The notes: generated by a model from the sequence alone, not told the origin. Counted from the first letter of the stretch, positions 1-6,295 are shown. The stretch: 7,347 nucleotides of DNA from Geopsychrobacter sp. (GCA_021647445.1 JAKIUS010000074.1:1-7347); one strand, 5' to 3'. Numbers and translations are program-made.

Positions 1-81
1 GGTCTTTCGGTTGTTTGCGTTCCGAATCAAAGGACCATTGTCACGATTAGGCTGCCGGATGAAATGAGGGCGGGGGCATGA
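1..81 (+). CDS. C-terminal end of a sensor histidine kinase, BtsS/LytS-like (5' truncated by window)
   Basis: Only the last 26 codons are present, ending in TGA at 79-81. The peptide ends in a stretch reading TIVTIRLPDEM, the kind of final beta strand that closes the HATPase_c domain of LytS-type kinases. No ATP-binding box, phosphoacceptor histidine or membrane segment can be seen because they lie upstream of the window. The stop overlaps the start of the response regulator (ATGA at 78-81), the usual translational coupling of a kinase-regulator pair. Since the partner closely resembles E. coli BtsR, the kinase is probably the BtsS (YehU) counterpart, a membrane sensor of external pyruvate in E. 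coli. The identity comes mainly from context; the fragment alone would not prove it. Confidence 0.72.
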   Translation, partial: GLSVVCVPNQRTIVTIRLPDEMRAGA

Positions 82-788
82 TCAGGGCGCTGATTGTGGA
101 TGACGAACCTCATGCCCGCGAAGAGCTTGAGGCGCTGTTGCTTGAACTTGGCGGCTTTGAGATTGTCGCTAATTGTTCTAATGGGTTTGAGGCGCTTAAA
201 TTGATTAATCAGCTCCGTCCCGAAGTGATGTTTCTGGATGTGCAGATGCCGGTTTTGAACGGTTTTGAACTCTTGAGTCTTATTGAGGATCAGGTGATGC
301 CGCAGGTGGTTTTCGTCACCGCTTATGATGATTACGCCCTGAAGGCTTTCGAGGAGAAGACCCTCGATTACCTCTTGAAACCGGTCGCCAGTGAACGTCT
401 TAAGAAAACCCTTGCTAAACTGCGTAGAACGCTGCGTGGCGGAGGTCAGTCTCTGTCGGTTCCCCAGACCATTCGTCGCGTGCCTTGTCTGTGTCGAACC
501 CGGATTAAGCTGATCGATCCCGATGAGATTGATTATGTCTTCTCCTCAGTCAGTGGCGTGACCGTTGTGACCTCCCAGGGAGAATTTTTTACCGATCTGA
601 CCCTTAAACTTCTCGAAGACAGAACTCTGCTGTTGCGTTGCCACAAGCAATACCTGGTCAATGTTGCCTGGATTGACGAGATTGATCTTCTGGAAGGGGG
701 CGGTGCTGAAATTAAAACCAAAATGGGGAAAACCCTGCCGGTCAGTCGCCGCTATCTCAAAAGCCTCAAAGACGCCCTGTCGTTGTAA
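78..788 (+). CDS. btsR: LytTR-family response regulator, BtsR (YehT)-like
   Basis: A 236-residue cytoplasmic DNA-binding response regulator. The receiver domain covers about residues 2-118, with the acidic pair D8-D9, phosphoacceptor D54 (in MFLDVQMP), T81 and K101 (in DYLLKPV) all present, so it should be phosphorylatable. A LytTR DNA-binding domain covers about 136-234. The C-terminal part, with LLRCHKQYLVN at 185-195 and LPVSRRYLKSLK at 220-231, matches E. coli BtsR almost word for word as I recall that protein, and the length (BtsR about 239) fits. The ATG at 78 has GAGGG at 66-70 seven bases upstream and overlaps the kinase stop. In E. coli the BtsS/BtsR pair responds to pyruvate and activates a pyruvate transporter gene. 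Here the next operon is a TRAP transporter with a BtsR-type tandem site upstream, so that operon is the likely target (inference). Some other LytTR subfamily member is possible but less likely. Confidence 0.9.
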   Translation: MIRALIVDDEPHAREELEALLLELGGFEIVANCSNGFEALKLINQLRPEVMFLDVQMPVLNGFELLSLIEDQVMPQVVFVTAYDDYALKAFEEKTLDYLLKPVASERLKKTLAKLRRTLRGGGQSLSVPQTIRRVPCLCRTRIKLIDPDEIDYVFSSVSGVTVVTSQGEFFTDLTLKLLEDRTLLLRCHKQYLVNVAWIDEIDLLEGGGAEIKTKMGKTLPVSRRYLKSLKDALSL

Positions 789-836
789 TCCTGAGTGTTT
801 GTCTCCCTTTCAAAAACCGGATAATCCTCTCTACCG

Positions 837-864
837 ACCGCTCAGCTGAAAATAGGACCGCTTG
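837..864 (+). promoter_or_regulatory. Tandem BtsR-type operator (two ACCGCT boxes)
   Basis: Two direct repeats, ACCGCTCA at 837-844 and ACCGCTTG at 857-864, are separated by 12 bases and so start 20 bases apart, about two turns of the helix. LytTR regulators usually bind paired direct repeats of this kind. From memory, the E. coli BtsR motif is a pair of ACC(G/A)CT(C/T)A boxes separated by about a dozen bases. The left box matches it fully and the right box differs only at the last position. The site lies 49 bases after the btsR-like stop and 213 bases before the TRAP operon start. The regulator assignment is inferred. Confidence 0.62.
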
Positions 865-902
865 GTCATTGTTGGCTGTTCTACAGAGTCTCCTTCTTTT
901 AT

Positions 903-911
903 TGTTATACT
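903..911 (+). promoter_or_regulatory. Candidate extended -10 promoter of the TRAP operon
   Basis: TGTTATACT reads as an extended -10 element (TG, one base, then TATACT at 906-911, five of six matches to TATAAT). No good -35 lies at 16-18 bases; the nearest is TCTACA at 880-885 with a 20-base spacer. A weak -35 would fit a promoter that needs an activator, and the tandem boxes at 837-864 lie about 40 bases upstream of the -10. The leader would be about 160 bases. This is a by-eye call and competes with the candidate at 972-999. Confidence 0.3.
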
Positions 912-958
912 TGTCAATCTGTTGGCCTGTTCCTGCTCTCGAACTGGTTTAAAGTCGG

Positions 959-966
959 GCCGCTTA
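959..966 (+). promoter_or_regulatory. Possible extra single BtsR-type half-site
   Basis: GCCGCTTA differs by one base from the ACC(G/A)CT(C/T)A box. It sits immediately upstream of the candidate -35 at 972-977. No clear partner box lies 20-21 bases on either side (981-988 reads CCCGCAGA, a weak match), so it may be chance. Confidence 0.2.
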
Positions 967-971
967 GGTCC

Positions 972-999
972 TTGAATAGCCCCGCAGATCACGTATTTT
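972..999 (+). promoter_or_regulatory. Alternative candidate sigma-70-type promoter of the TRAP operon
   Basis: TTGAAT at 972-977 and TATTTT at 994-999 each match the consensus in four of six positions and are separated by 16 bases. Transcription would begin near 1006, leaving a leader of about 70 bases before the ATG at 1078. The match is only fair, and the sequence alone does not decide between this and 903-911. Confidence 0.27.
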
Positions 1000-1077
1000 T
1001 ATTCAGTTCATCGTCGGTATCAGTGCCTTTGGGCGTGGTCCGACTCTCACCCTATCTCTAGATGGAGGCGTTAAAAA

Positions 1078-2172
1078 ATGCGAGGAAGAATCACCCGGAT
1101 TATCATCCCGATGTTGATTGTCTGCGGATTGCTGCTCAGCAGCGGTCTTGCCCCGGAAGCACAGGCTGCCGATCAGAAGGTTTATCATTGGCGTCTGGCT
1201 ATGACCTGGCCGACCAACTTTCCTATTTTCGGCGACGCGGTTAAAAAGATGGCCACGATGGTTAAAACCATGTCCAACGGTCGATTACTGATCAGGATCT
1301 ATTCTAAAAACAAGCATAAAGCACCGTTTGGAATCTTCGATATGGTGCGTGCCGGGCAGTATGATATGGGGCACTCTGCGTCCTACTACTGGAAGGGCAA
1401 AGATCCAAATACCATGTTCTTCACCACCATGCCTTTCGGCATGATTGCGCCTGAACAATATGCCTGGTTTTACTATGGTGACGGCATGAAGTTGATGCAA
1501 GAGGTTTATGGAAAATACGGGCTCTACTCTTTTCCGGGAGGCAACACCGGCAATCAGATGGGCGGCTGGTTCCGTAAGGAGATCAAATCTTCGGCCGACC
1601 TCAAGGGTCTAAAGATGCGGATTCCTGGTTTCGCTGGCGAAGTCATGTCCAAACTGGGGGTTGTTGTCACCAATATTGCCGCCGGTGAGCTCTATACCGC
1701 GCTCGATCGTGGCACCATCGATGCTCTTGAATGGGTCGGTCCTTCTCTCGATTTGAACATGGGCTTTAACAAGATTGCGCCCTTCTACTATACCGGTTGG
1801 CATGAGCCTGCCACAGAACTTCAGTTTATGGTCAATCAGAAGAAATTTGACTCTCTGCCTGCCGACTTGCAGGAGATTCTGAGGGTTGCCATGCAGTACG
1901 CCGCTTATGACATGTATGCTAGGTCTTATAACGACAGTGCCGTTAACTGGGCCAAGATTCAAAAGGATTATCCGAACATCAAGGTGCGCACCTTTCCCAA
2001 GGAGATTATAGCCAAGCTTAAAGCCGAGAATAAAAAATTGCTCGACGAAAAGGCGGCGACCAATCCGTTGTTCAAGAAGATTCTCGATTCCCAACGGGCC
2101 TACCAAAAAATTGCGCGTGAATGGACCCGGATCTCAGATTATGCCTATCTAAAAGACAACCTCGAAGACTAA
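1078..2172 (+). CDS. TRAP transporter periplasmic substrate-binding protein, TakP-like (2-oxo acid or lactate type)
   Basis: A 364-residue extracytoplasmic receptor that captures a carboxylate in the periplasm and delivers it to the QM permease encoded next. Residues 1-30 form a Sec signal peptide (basic MRGRITR, hydrophobic core, cleavage after AQA at 28-30). The mature protein carries the TRAP family core: SYYWKGKDP at 102-110, PGGNTGNQMGGWFRKE at 153-168, LKMRIPGFAG at 178-187 and DALEWVGP at 215-222. As I remember it, the same series occurs in Rhodobacter TakP, which binds pyruvate and other 2-oxo acids together with sodium. By analogy R181 should grip the ligand carboxylate, and Q160, E218 and W219 should line the ligand and cation site. 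Calcium-lactate binding TRAP receptors share this subfamily, so lactate is the main alternative. GGAGG at 1064-1068 lies nine bases before the ATG. It is the first gene of the TRAP operon, downstream of a BtsR-like regulator and its likely operator. Confidence 0.93.
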   Translation: MRGRITRIIIPMLIVCGLLLSSGLAPEAQAADQKVYHWRLAMTWPTNFPIFGDAVKKMATMVKTMSNGRLLIRIYSKNKHKAPFGIFDMVRAGQYDMGHSASYYWKGKDPNTMFFTTMPFGMIAPEQYAWFYYGDGMKLMQEVYGKYGLYSFPGGNTGNQMGGWFRKEIKSSADLKGLKMRIPGFAGEVMSKLGVVVTNIAAGELYTALDRGTIDALEWVGPSLDLNMGFNKIAPFYYTGWHEPATELQFMVNQKKFDSLPADLQEILRVAMQYAAYDMYARSYNDSAVNWAKIQKDYPNIKVRTFPKEIIAKLKAENKKLLDEKAATNPLFKKILDSQRAYQKIAREWTRISDYAYLKDNLED

Positions 2173-2184
2173 CCGTAGCGTCAG

Positions 2185-2216
2185 GCCCTCCGGTAGATTT
2201 GCCGGAGGGCTTTATT
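2185..2216 (+). terminator. Intercistronic hairpin with short T-rich tail (partial terminator or mRNA stabiliser)
   Basis: GCCCTCCGG at 2185-2193 pairs perfectly with CCGGAGGGC at 2202-2210, and two further pairs (T-G, A-T) can close it down to a four-base loop. TTTATT follows. The stem starts 12 bases after the binding-protein stop and ends 19 bases before the small-subunit ATG. It could be a leaky terminator, or protect the upstream message, giving more binding protein than permease. The interrupted T run argues against complete termination. Confidence 0.72.
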
Positions 2217-2229
2217 CACGGGAGCTTAT

Positions 2230-2769
2230 ATGCTGCTTAAAATCGAAAGTTGGTTCGATAAATTCGCCGACATCGTCGGTAACCTTAGTGCTTTTTTGCT
2301 GGTTCTCATGCTCTGCAATGTTTTTTATGATGCGATTGCGCGTTACTTCTTCAGGAGTGGCTCGATCGCCATGCAGGAGATGGAATGGCATCTGTTTGCT
2401 CTGACCTTTCTATTCGGGATCTCCTACTGTCTGAAAGAAGATGGTCATGTACGGGTCGATATCATCTATGATCGTCTGTCGATCAGAGCCAAGGCCTCAA
2501 TCAATATTCTCGGCACCATTTTTTTACTGTTGCCGCTCTGCTTTCTGATCGTCAACGGCTCTCTTGAATTCGTCAAGGAGTCCTATCTGTTGCATGAGAT
2601 CAGCGGTGATCCTGGCGGGTTGACTCATCGCTACCTGATCAAGGCGATGATCCCGCTGTCATTTGTGATGGTCATCATTTCGGCTGGTGGTTTCATTTTA
2701 CACAACGTCAACATGTTTCTCGGTCTTGAACGGGAAAAGCCCCATAGTGTGGATGACGACGTACTTTGA
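2230..2769 (+). CDS. TRAP transporter small transmembrane subunit (DctQ family)
   Basis: A 179-residue inner-membrane protein with four predicted helices at about residues 15-35, 52-67, 91-110 and 138-160, the standard DctQ layout and length. The stretch EMEWHLFALTFLFG at 50-63 followed by YCLKEDGHVRVDI at 66-78 is the hallmark of the family, and SGDPGGLTHRYLIKAMIP at 125-142 is typical of the last loop and helix in this subgroup. DctQ pairs with DctM and is needed for transport driven by an ion gradient. The ATG at 2230 has GGGAG at 2220-2224, five bases upstream. The gene lies between the binding-protein and large-subunit genes in the same orientation. The ligand is set by the binding protein, so this subunit gives no independent clue to substrate. 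Confidence 0.93.
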   Translation: MLLKIESWFDKFADIVGNLSAFLLVLMLCNVFYDAIARYFFRSGSIAMQEMEWHLFALTFLFGISYCLKEDGHVRVDIIYDRLSIRAKASINILGTIFLLLPLCFLIVNGSLEFVKESYLLHEISGDPGGLTHRYLIKAMIPLSFVMVIISAGGFILHNVNMFLGLEREKPHSVDDDVL

Positions 2770-2841
2770 TTATCACGCGACTTTTCTGAACAAACGGCCT
2801 TTTTTGTTGTACTGCCCGGCCATAACAACGGAAATAGAAGA

Positions 2842-4131
2842 ATGATTGGACTTGTCATGTTCGCAGCAGCCCTGGTGCTGCTGCTGGTTGGTTTTCCCGT
2901 CGCCTTTACCTTCGGTTCGGTGGCGGTCTTCTTTGGGGTGTTCTCTGAAGGCACCAGTATGTTTGCCATGATGCCGCACCGCATCTGGGCCATCATGAAC
3001 AACACCATCTTAATGGCGATCCCGCTGTTTATTTTCATGGGAATCGTGCTACAGAAATCGCGACTTGCCGAACGTCTGCTCGAGTCGATGGGCTTTTTGT
3101 TCGGTGAGGTTCGCGGTGGTCTCGCTATCTCCACGGTACTGGTCGGTGCGCTGCTGGCTGCTTCAACTGGTGTGGTCGGTGCCAGTGTGGTCGCCATGGG
3201 GGTTATCTCTCTGCCGGTCATGTTGAAGTACAATTATGACAAGCGGTTGGCCTGCGGTTCTATCTGTGCTGCCGGAACCCTCGGGCAGATCATTCCGCCA
3301 TCTATCGTGCTGATTATTCTCGGCGATGTTTTTCAGGAACCGGTTGGCGATCTGTTTAAAGCGGCTTTTTGGCCCGGTTTTGTGTTGGTGTTGTTTTATG
3401 TCGTCTATATTCTGATTATTACCGCATTGAACAAGGATTTGGCCCCGCCGATCCGGCTGGAAAACAATACCCAGACCAAGCCGCAGCAGATTTTGTCGGC
3501 GCTTAAGGCGATTGTCCCGCCCTTAACCCTGATTATCCTGGTGCTTGGGTCAATTCTGTTCGGAGTCGCTACCCCGACGGAATCCTCCTCGGTTGGTGGC
3601 ATCGGTGCGCTGGTACTGGCTTTTTTGTATCGGCAACTTACTTTTAAAATGGTCAAAGACAGTGCCCTTGAAACCATCAAGGTTTCGGCCATGGTTTTTG
3701 CCATATTGATTGGGGCGACCGCCTTCTCGATGGTCTTTACCTATACCGGTGGGGATATTATTGTCGAAGATTTCATGATGAATCTTCCGGGGGATAAATG
3801 GGGATTTATTATCCTTTCGATGCTGGCGATCATGGTGCTCGGTTTTTTTATCGATTTTGTCGAGATCTCCTACATCATCGTGCCGATTTTGGCCCCCATC
3901 GCCGCCAATCTCAACATCAATCCCATCTGGTATGCGATCCTTATCGCGATGAATCTGCAGACCTCTTTTTTGACACCACCTTTCGGTTTCAGCCTCTTCT
4001 ATCTCAAGGGGGTGGCCCCGCCTGGGGTCAGCACCATGGATATCTACAAGGGCGTGATGCCGTTTATTTTTCTGCAGGTTATCGTGTTGGCCATCGTGGC
4101 AATTTTCCCTGGATTTTTCGGTATGGGATAA
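2842..4131 (+). CDS. TRAP transporter large permease subunit (DctM family)
   Basis: A 429-residue inner-membrane protein of the ion transporter superfamily, forming the translocation path of the TRAP system. It is hydrophobic throughout, with about 11-12 helices. Family motifs appear in order: GFPVAFTFG at 17-25, GTLGQIIPPSIVLIILGD at 145-162, ATPTESS at 243-249, IDFVEISYIIVPIL at 337-350 and NLQTSFLTPPFGFSLFYLKG at 371-390. The length is normal and no segment is missing. The ATG at 2842 has only a weak ribosome site (AGAAG at 2836-2840, with GGAAA a little further up). No ATG, GTG or TTG codon lies in frame between the upstream stop and this start, and the protein begins as DctM proteins do. 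A 72-base gap separates it from the small-subunit gene, wider than the near-contact common for this pair. I saw no strong hairpin there. It is the last gene of the operon. Confidence 0.95.
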   Translation: MIGLVMFAAALVLLLVGFPVAFTFGSVAVFFGVFSEGTSMFAMMPHRIWAIMNNTILMAIPLFIFMGIVLQKSRLAERLLESMGFLFGEVRGGLAISTVLVGALLAASTGVVGASVVAMGVISLPVMLKYNYDKRLACGSICAAGTLGQIIPPSIVLIILGDVFQEPVGDLFKAAFWPGFVLVLFYVVYILIITALNKDLAPPIRLENNTQTKPQQILSALKAIVPPLTLIILVLGSILFGVATPTESSSVGGIGALVLAFLYRQLTFKMVKDSALETIKVSAMVFAILIGATAFSMVFTYTGGDIIVEDFMMNLPGDKWGFIILSMLAIMVLGFFIDFVEISYIIVPILAPIAANLNINPIWYAILIAMNLQTSFLTPPFGFSLFYLKGVAPPGVSTMDIYKGVMPFIFLQVIVLAIVAIFPGFFGMG

Positions 4132-4156
4132 ATGCCGTTCAGGGTGGTTAAATGTT

Positions 4157-4198
4157 AAAAGGCCGGGTTAAAGAGTCTCCTCTTTAACCCGGCCTTTT
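4157..4198. terminator. Bidirectional rho-independent terminator between convergent units
   Basis: AAAAGGCCGGGTTAAAGAG at 4157-4175 pairs perfectly over 19 bases with 4180-4198, leaving the four-base loop TCTC. The right arm ends in TTTT and the left arm begins with AAAA, so the hairpin has a T tail in either direction. It lies 25 bases after the permease stop (+ strand) and 21 bases beyond the end of the S1 gene at 4220 (- strand). Confidence 0.93.
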
Positions 4199-4219
4199 CT
4201 TTCAGTGTTGATTTTAGCC

Positions 4220-5419
4220 TTAGCGTTTGTTCCTTTTTCTTTTCTTCTGCTGACTTGCTTTTAACAGGTCGGCAAAGGTTCCCAAACCGCTTGAACTCGG
4301 TTGATCCGAATAGGATTTTTCGGCACATTCGACTTCGCTTCCAGCGGGAACCAACGAGATGCGCCGTTGTTCAATATCGACCTTCTCGACGGCCACCCCG
4401 AACTCCTGCCCTACGCTGAGCACTTCACGCGGATGGTTGATGCGACGACCATCGCCGAGTTTCGAGATATGGACCAGGCCATCCACCCCCTCTTCCAGAG
4501 TGATGAAGGCACCAAATTCGGCGAGTCGCGAAACCTTGCCGGTGATTTGGCTGCCCACTGGGTATTTGGTTGTAACCTGGCTCCAGGGATCGGCCAGGGT
4601 CTCGCGCAGGCTGAAGGAGAATTTGTTGTCGGCCCAATCGATGCGCTTGAGGATCAGCACCAACTGCTGGCCGACCTTTAAAATTTCACTTAAGTCTTCA
4701 ACCCGCCCGTAGGCGACTTCGGAGATCGGCAATAGCCCTTCAATTCCGCCGATATCGACAAAGGCGCCGAAGCCGCGCACCGAGGTGACCACACCGGTCA
4801 CGCTGTCGCCCTCGTTCAGGGTCTCCTTTAAGGCGGCGCGTTGTTCGCGGCGTTCATCTTCAAGCAGGTCGCGGCGCGAGACCACAATATTTCGCCCATC
4901 CTCTTCGAACTTTCTGATCTTGAACGGGAATGATTGCTCGATCACCTCTTCGGGGTTCTCCAGACGGCGCAAGCTGATCTGTGAGTAGGGGCAGAAGGCG
5001 CGGGTATTGCCCGGTAGTTTGATTTCGTAGCCGCCTTTGATCTCCTTTTCGACCCGGCCATCGACCGGAATGCCGCTGCGCCAGGCTTCTTCGAGTTGTG
5101 CGTTGCCCGCACTGCCACCGCCGACTTTGGTGGTAAAGCGCATTTCGCCACCCTCACGCGAGACAAAGTAGGCCGAGATGCGGTCGCCCACCACAACGGT
5201 CATCTCACCCTCATCGTTCTGAAACTCATGGGCGGCCAGCACCCCTTCACCCTTCTGTCCGATATCGAGAAACATCCAGTCTGGGCCGATCTGCAGGATC
5301 TTCGCTTCGGTCTTCTGTCCCAACTCAATGCGGGTTGATCCGCCCATGCTCTCTTCGAGCATGGCGGCAAAGTCTTCATCGTTCTGGTTGTCGTCGAGAT
5401 CGAAATTTTCATCGTTCAT
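4220..5419 (-). CDS. S1 RNA-binding domain protein with four S1 repeats
   Basis: A 399-residue cytoplasmic protein that probably binds RNA. Four S1-type OB folds can be read at about residues 32-98, 115-183, 203-272 and 288-357. The last two are textbook (GDSVTGVVTSVRGFGAFVDI at 204-223; GSQITGKVSRLAEFGAFITL at 289-308), while the first two are more divergent, as in ribosomal protein S1 itself. The N-terminus (1-24) is very acidic and the C-terminus ends in the basic tail KKRKRNKR (392-399). Ribosomal S1 usually has six domains in proteobacteria, so this is more likely an S1-like paralogue or accessory translation/RNA factor than the main RpsA. AAGGA (minus strand, at 5428-5432) lies eight bases before the ATG. 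The 138-base upstream gap holds a dyad but no convincing promoter, so read-through from cobI is possible. Exact role unknown. Confidence 0.9.
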   Translation of the reverse strand: MNDENFDLDDNQNDEDFAAMLEESMGGSTRIELGQKTEAKILQIGPDWMFLDIGQKGEGVLAAHEFQNDEGEMTVVVGDRISAYFVSREGGEMRFTTKVGGGSAGNAQLEEAWRSGIPVDGRVEKEIKGGYEIKLPGNTRAFCPYSQISLRRLENPEEVIEQSFPFKIRKFEEDGRNIVVSRRDLLEDERREQRAALKETLNEGDSVTGVVTSVRGFGAFVDIGGIEGLLPISEVAYGRVEDLSEILKVGQQLVLILKRIDWADNKFSFSLRETLADPWSQVTTKYPVGSQITGKVSRLAEFGAFITLEEGVDGLVHISKLGDGRRINHPREVLSVGQEFGVAVEKVDIEQRRISLVPAGSEVECAEKSYSDQPSSSGLGTFADLLKASQQKKRKRNKR

Positions 5420-5468
5420 GTCGAATATCCTTTAGCGGGCTTTAAATGGTCGTGGTCGTTCAATGTTG

Positions 5469-5493
5469 CGGCGGATAATATCACGATCCGTCG
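5469..5493. promoter_or_regulatory. Imperfect dyad in the leader of the S1-domain gene
   Basis: CGGCGGAT at 5469-5476 and ATCCGTCG at 5486-5493 form an eight-pair inverted repeat with one G-T pair and a nine-base loop. It lies 50-74 bases upstream of the S1 gene start. On the minus strand TATTAT (5475-5480) lies across one arm and the loop and resembles a -10, but no good -35 accompanies it. It could be an operator or an RNA hairpin in the leader. Function is not shown. Confidence 0.3.
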
Positions 5494-5557
5494 AGCACCC
5501 GAAGGGTAAAATCTGTATCAGTGAGTACTTAGATGGCAAAGAGCACAAGTTTTCAGG

Positions 5558-6295
5558 TTAAAACCAGTTACGCCTTCCGCAGTGGATGATCATGGTTGTC
5601 ATGTAGCTCATGGATTCGGGGGTGAAGTCGCTTAAATCCTCGATCACCTGTTCACCTGCCCCCTGTTCGGCGCAACTGACCAGTTGCGTATCGCCGAGTA
5701 GTTGGTGTTTTTTCAACAGGGCGAGTAACTCGTTGATCACGCCGCCGGATTTATACAAGACCAGGGTTTCGCAACTGGAAAGCGCCGCCTCGACTGCATC
5801 AAGATCGGTCGCCGACATCAGCATCAAACGGTCTTCCTGCAGGGTCAGAGCATCATGGAAGCGACTGGCGGCGATCTGGAAGGCGCTGATGCCGGGGATG
5901 ACCTGGATTTTGTTTTTATCCATCTGCGCTTCAAGCCCTTTGAGCAGATAGCTGGTGGTGGCGAAGATCAATGGGTCGCCGATGGTGATCATCGCTACCG
6001 ATTTTCCGGCAGCGCAGTCGCACAGCACCTCTTGGGCGACGCGGTTCCAGCGGTCCCGGGTCGATTGACTATCGCGCTTCATCTGGTAGTTGATGGTTTT
6101 TATCTTTTGACCGCACAGGTAGGGTTCAATGGCGGTTAAGGCCAGGGACTGTTTGCTGCCTGCGGCCTGTGGCGAAAGGATGATGTCGGCGGAGGCAATA
6201 ATGTTGACCGCGCGGACAGTCAGAAGGTCGCTGGCTCCGGGACCGATGCCGATCGCGTAGAAGTGGCCAGGTTGAGCTTGTTTTGTGTTGGTCAT
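5558..6295 (-). CDS. cobI: Precorrin-2 / cobalt-factor II C20-methyltransferase (CobI/CbiL)
   Basis: A 245-residue cytoplasmic S-adenosylmethionine-dependent methyltransferase that methylates C20 of precorrin-2 or its cobalt form, an early corrin-ring step of cobalamin synthesis. It shows the tetrapyrrole methylase fold signatures: YAIGIGPGASDLLTVRA at 13-29, ITIGDPLIFATTSYL at 103-117, VIPGISAFQIAASR at 132-145 and the C-terminal YMTTMIIHCGRR at 231-242. The spacing and the GDP-linked stretch fit CobI/CbiL better than CobA, CobJ or CobM. If the host is an anaerobe the cobalt-factor-II version (CbiL) is expected, which the sequence cannot settle. The ATG at 6295 has only a poor ribosome site (AAAGAG some ten bases upstream), and no other start codon lies close by in frame. 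It sits 75 bases after a BtuF-like binding-protein gene in the same direction, so synthesis and uptake genes appear combined in one operon. The length is normal. Confidence 0.9.
   Translation of the reverse strand: MTNTKQAQPGHFYAIGIGPGASDLLTVRAVNIIASADIILSPQAAGSKQSLALTAIEPYLCGQKIKTINYQMKRDSQSTRDRWNRVAQEVLCDCAAGKSVAMITIGDPLIFATTSYLLKGLEAQMDKNKIQVIPGISAFQIAASRFHDALTLQEDRLMLMSATDLDAVEAALSSCETLVLYKSGGVINELLALLKKHQLLGDTQLVSCAEQGAGEQVIEDLSDFTPESMSYMTTMIIHCGRRNWF

Noticed and set aside
318..325. ACCGCTTA, a full match to the BtsR-type box, inside the regulator gene
   Set aside because: It encodes the conserved Thr-Ala-Tyr of the receiver domain, has no partner box 20-21 bases away, and is not near a promoter, so it is most likely chance.
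923..937. Sigma-54-like promoter (TTGGCCTGTTCCTGC)
   Set aside because: The GG (924-925) and GC (935-936) are nine bases apart instead of ten, and the rest of the consensus is poor. No sigma-54 activator is seen nearby, and LytTR regulators do not use sigma-54.
1609..2106. 165-codon open frame on the minus strand
   Set aside because: It lies wholly antisense to the well-supported TRAP binding-protein gene and shows no recognisable family or ribosome site.
2631..3233. 200-codon open frame on the minus strand across the small- and large-subunit genes
   Set aside because: It is antisense to two clear membrane-protein genes. Its Ser/Thr/Pro/Lys-rich composition is what reversed hydrophobic codons give.
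4301..4712. Two plus-strand open frames of 117-126 codons opposite the S1 gene
   Set aside because: The minus-strand S1 protein is unambiguous here, and the plus-strand peptides match no family I know.
5344..5364. Perfect 8-bp inverted repeat CCATGCTC / GAGCATGG
   Set aside because: It lies within the coding sequence for residues 19-26 of the S1 protein, has no T tail and no sign of a regulatory role. A modest stem early in a gene can arise by chance.
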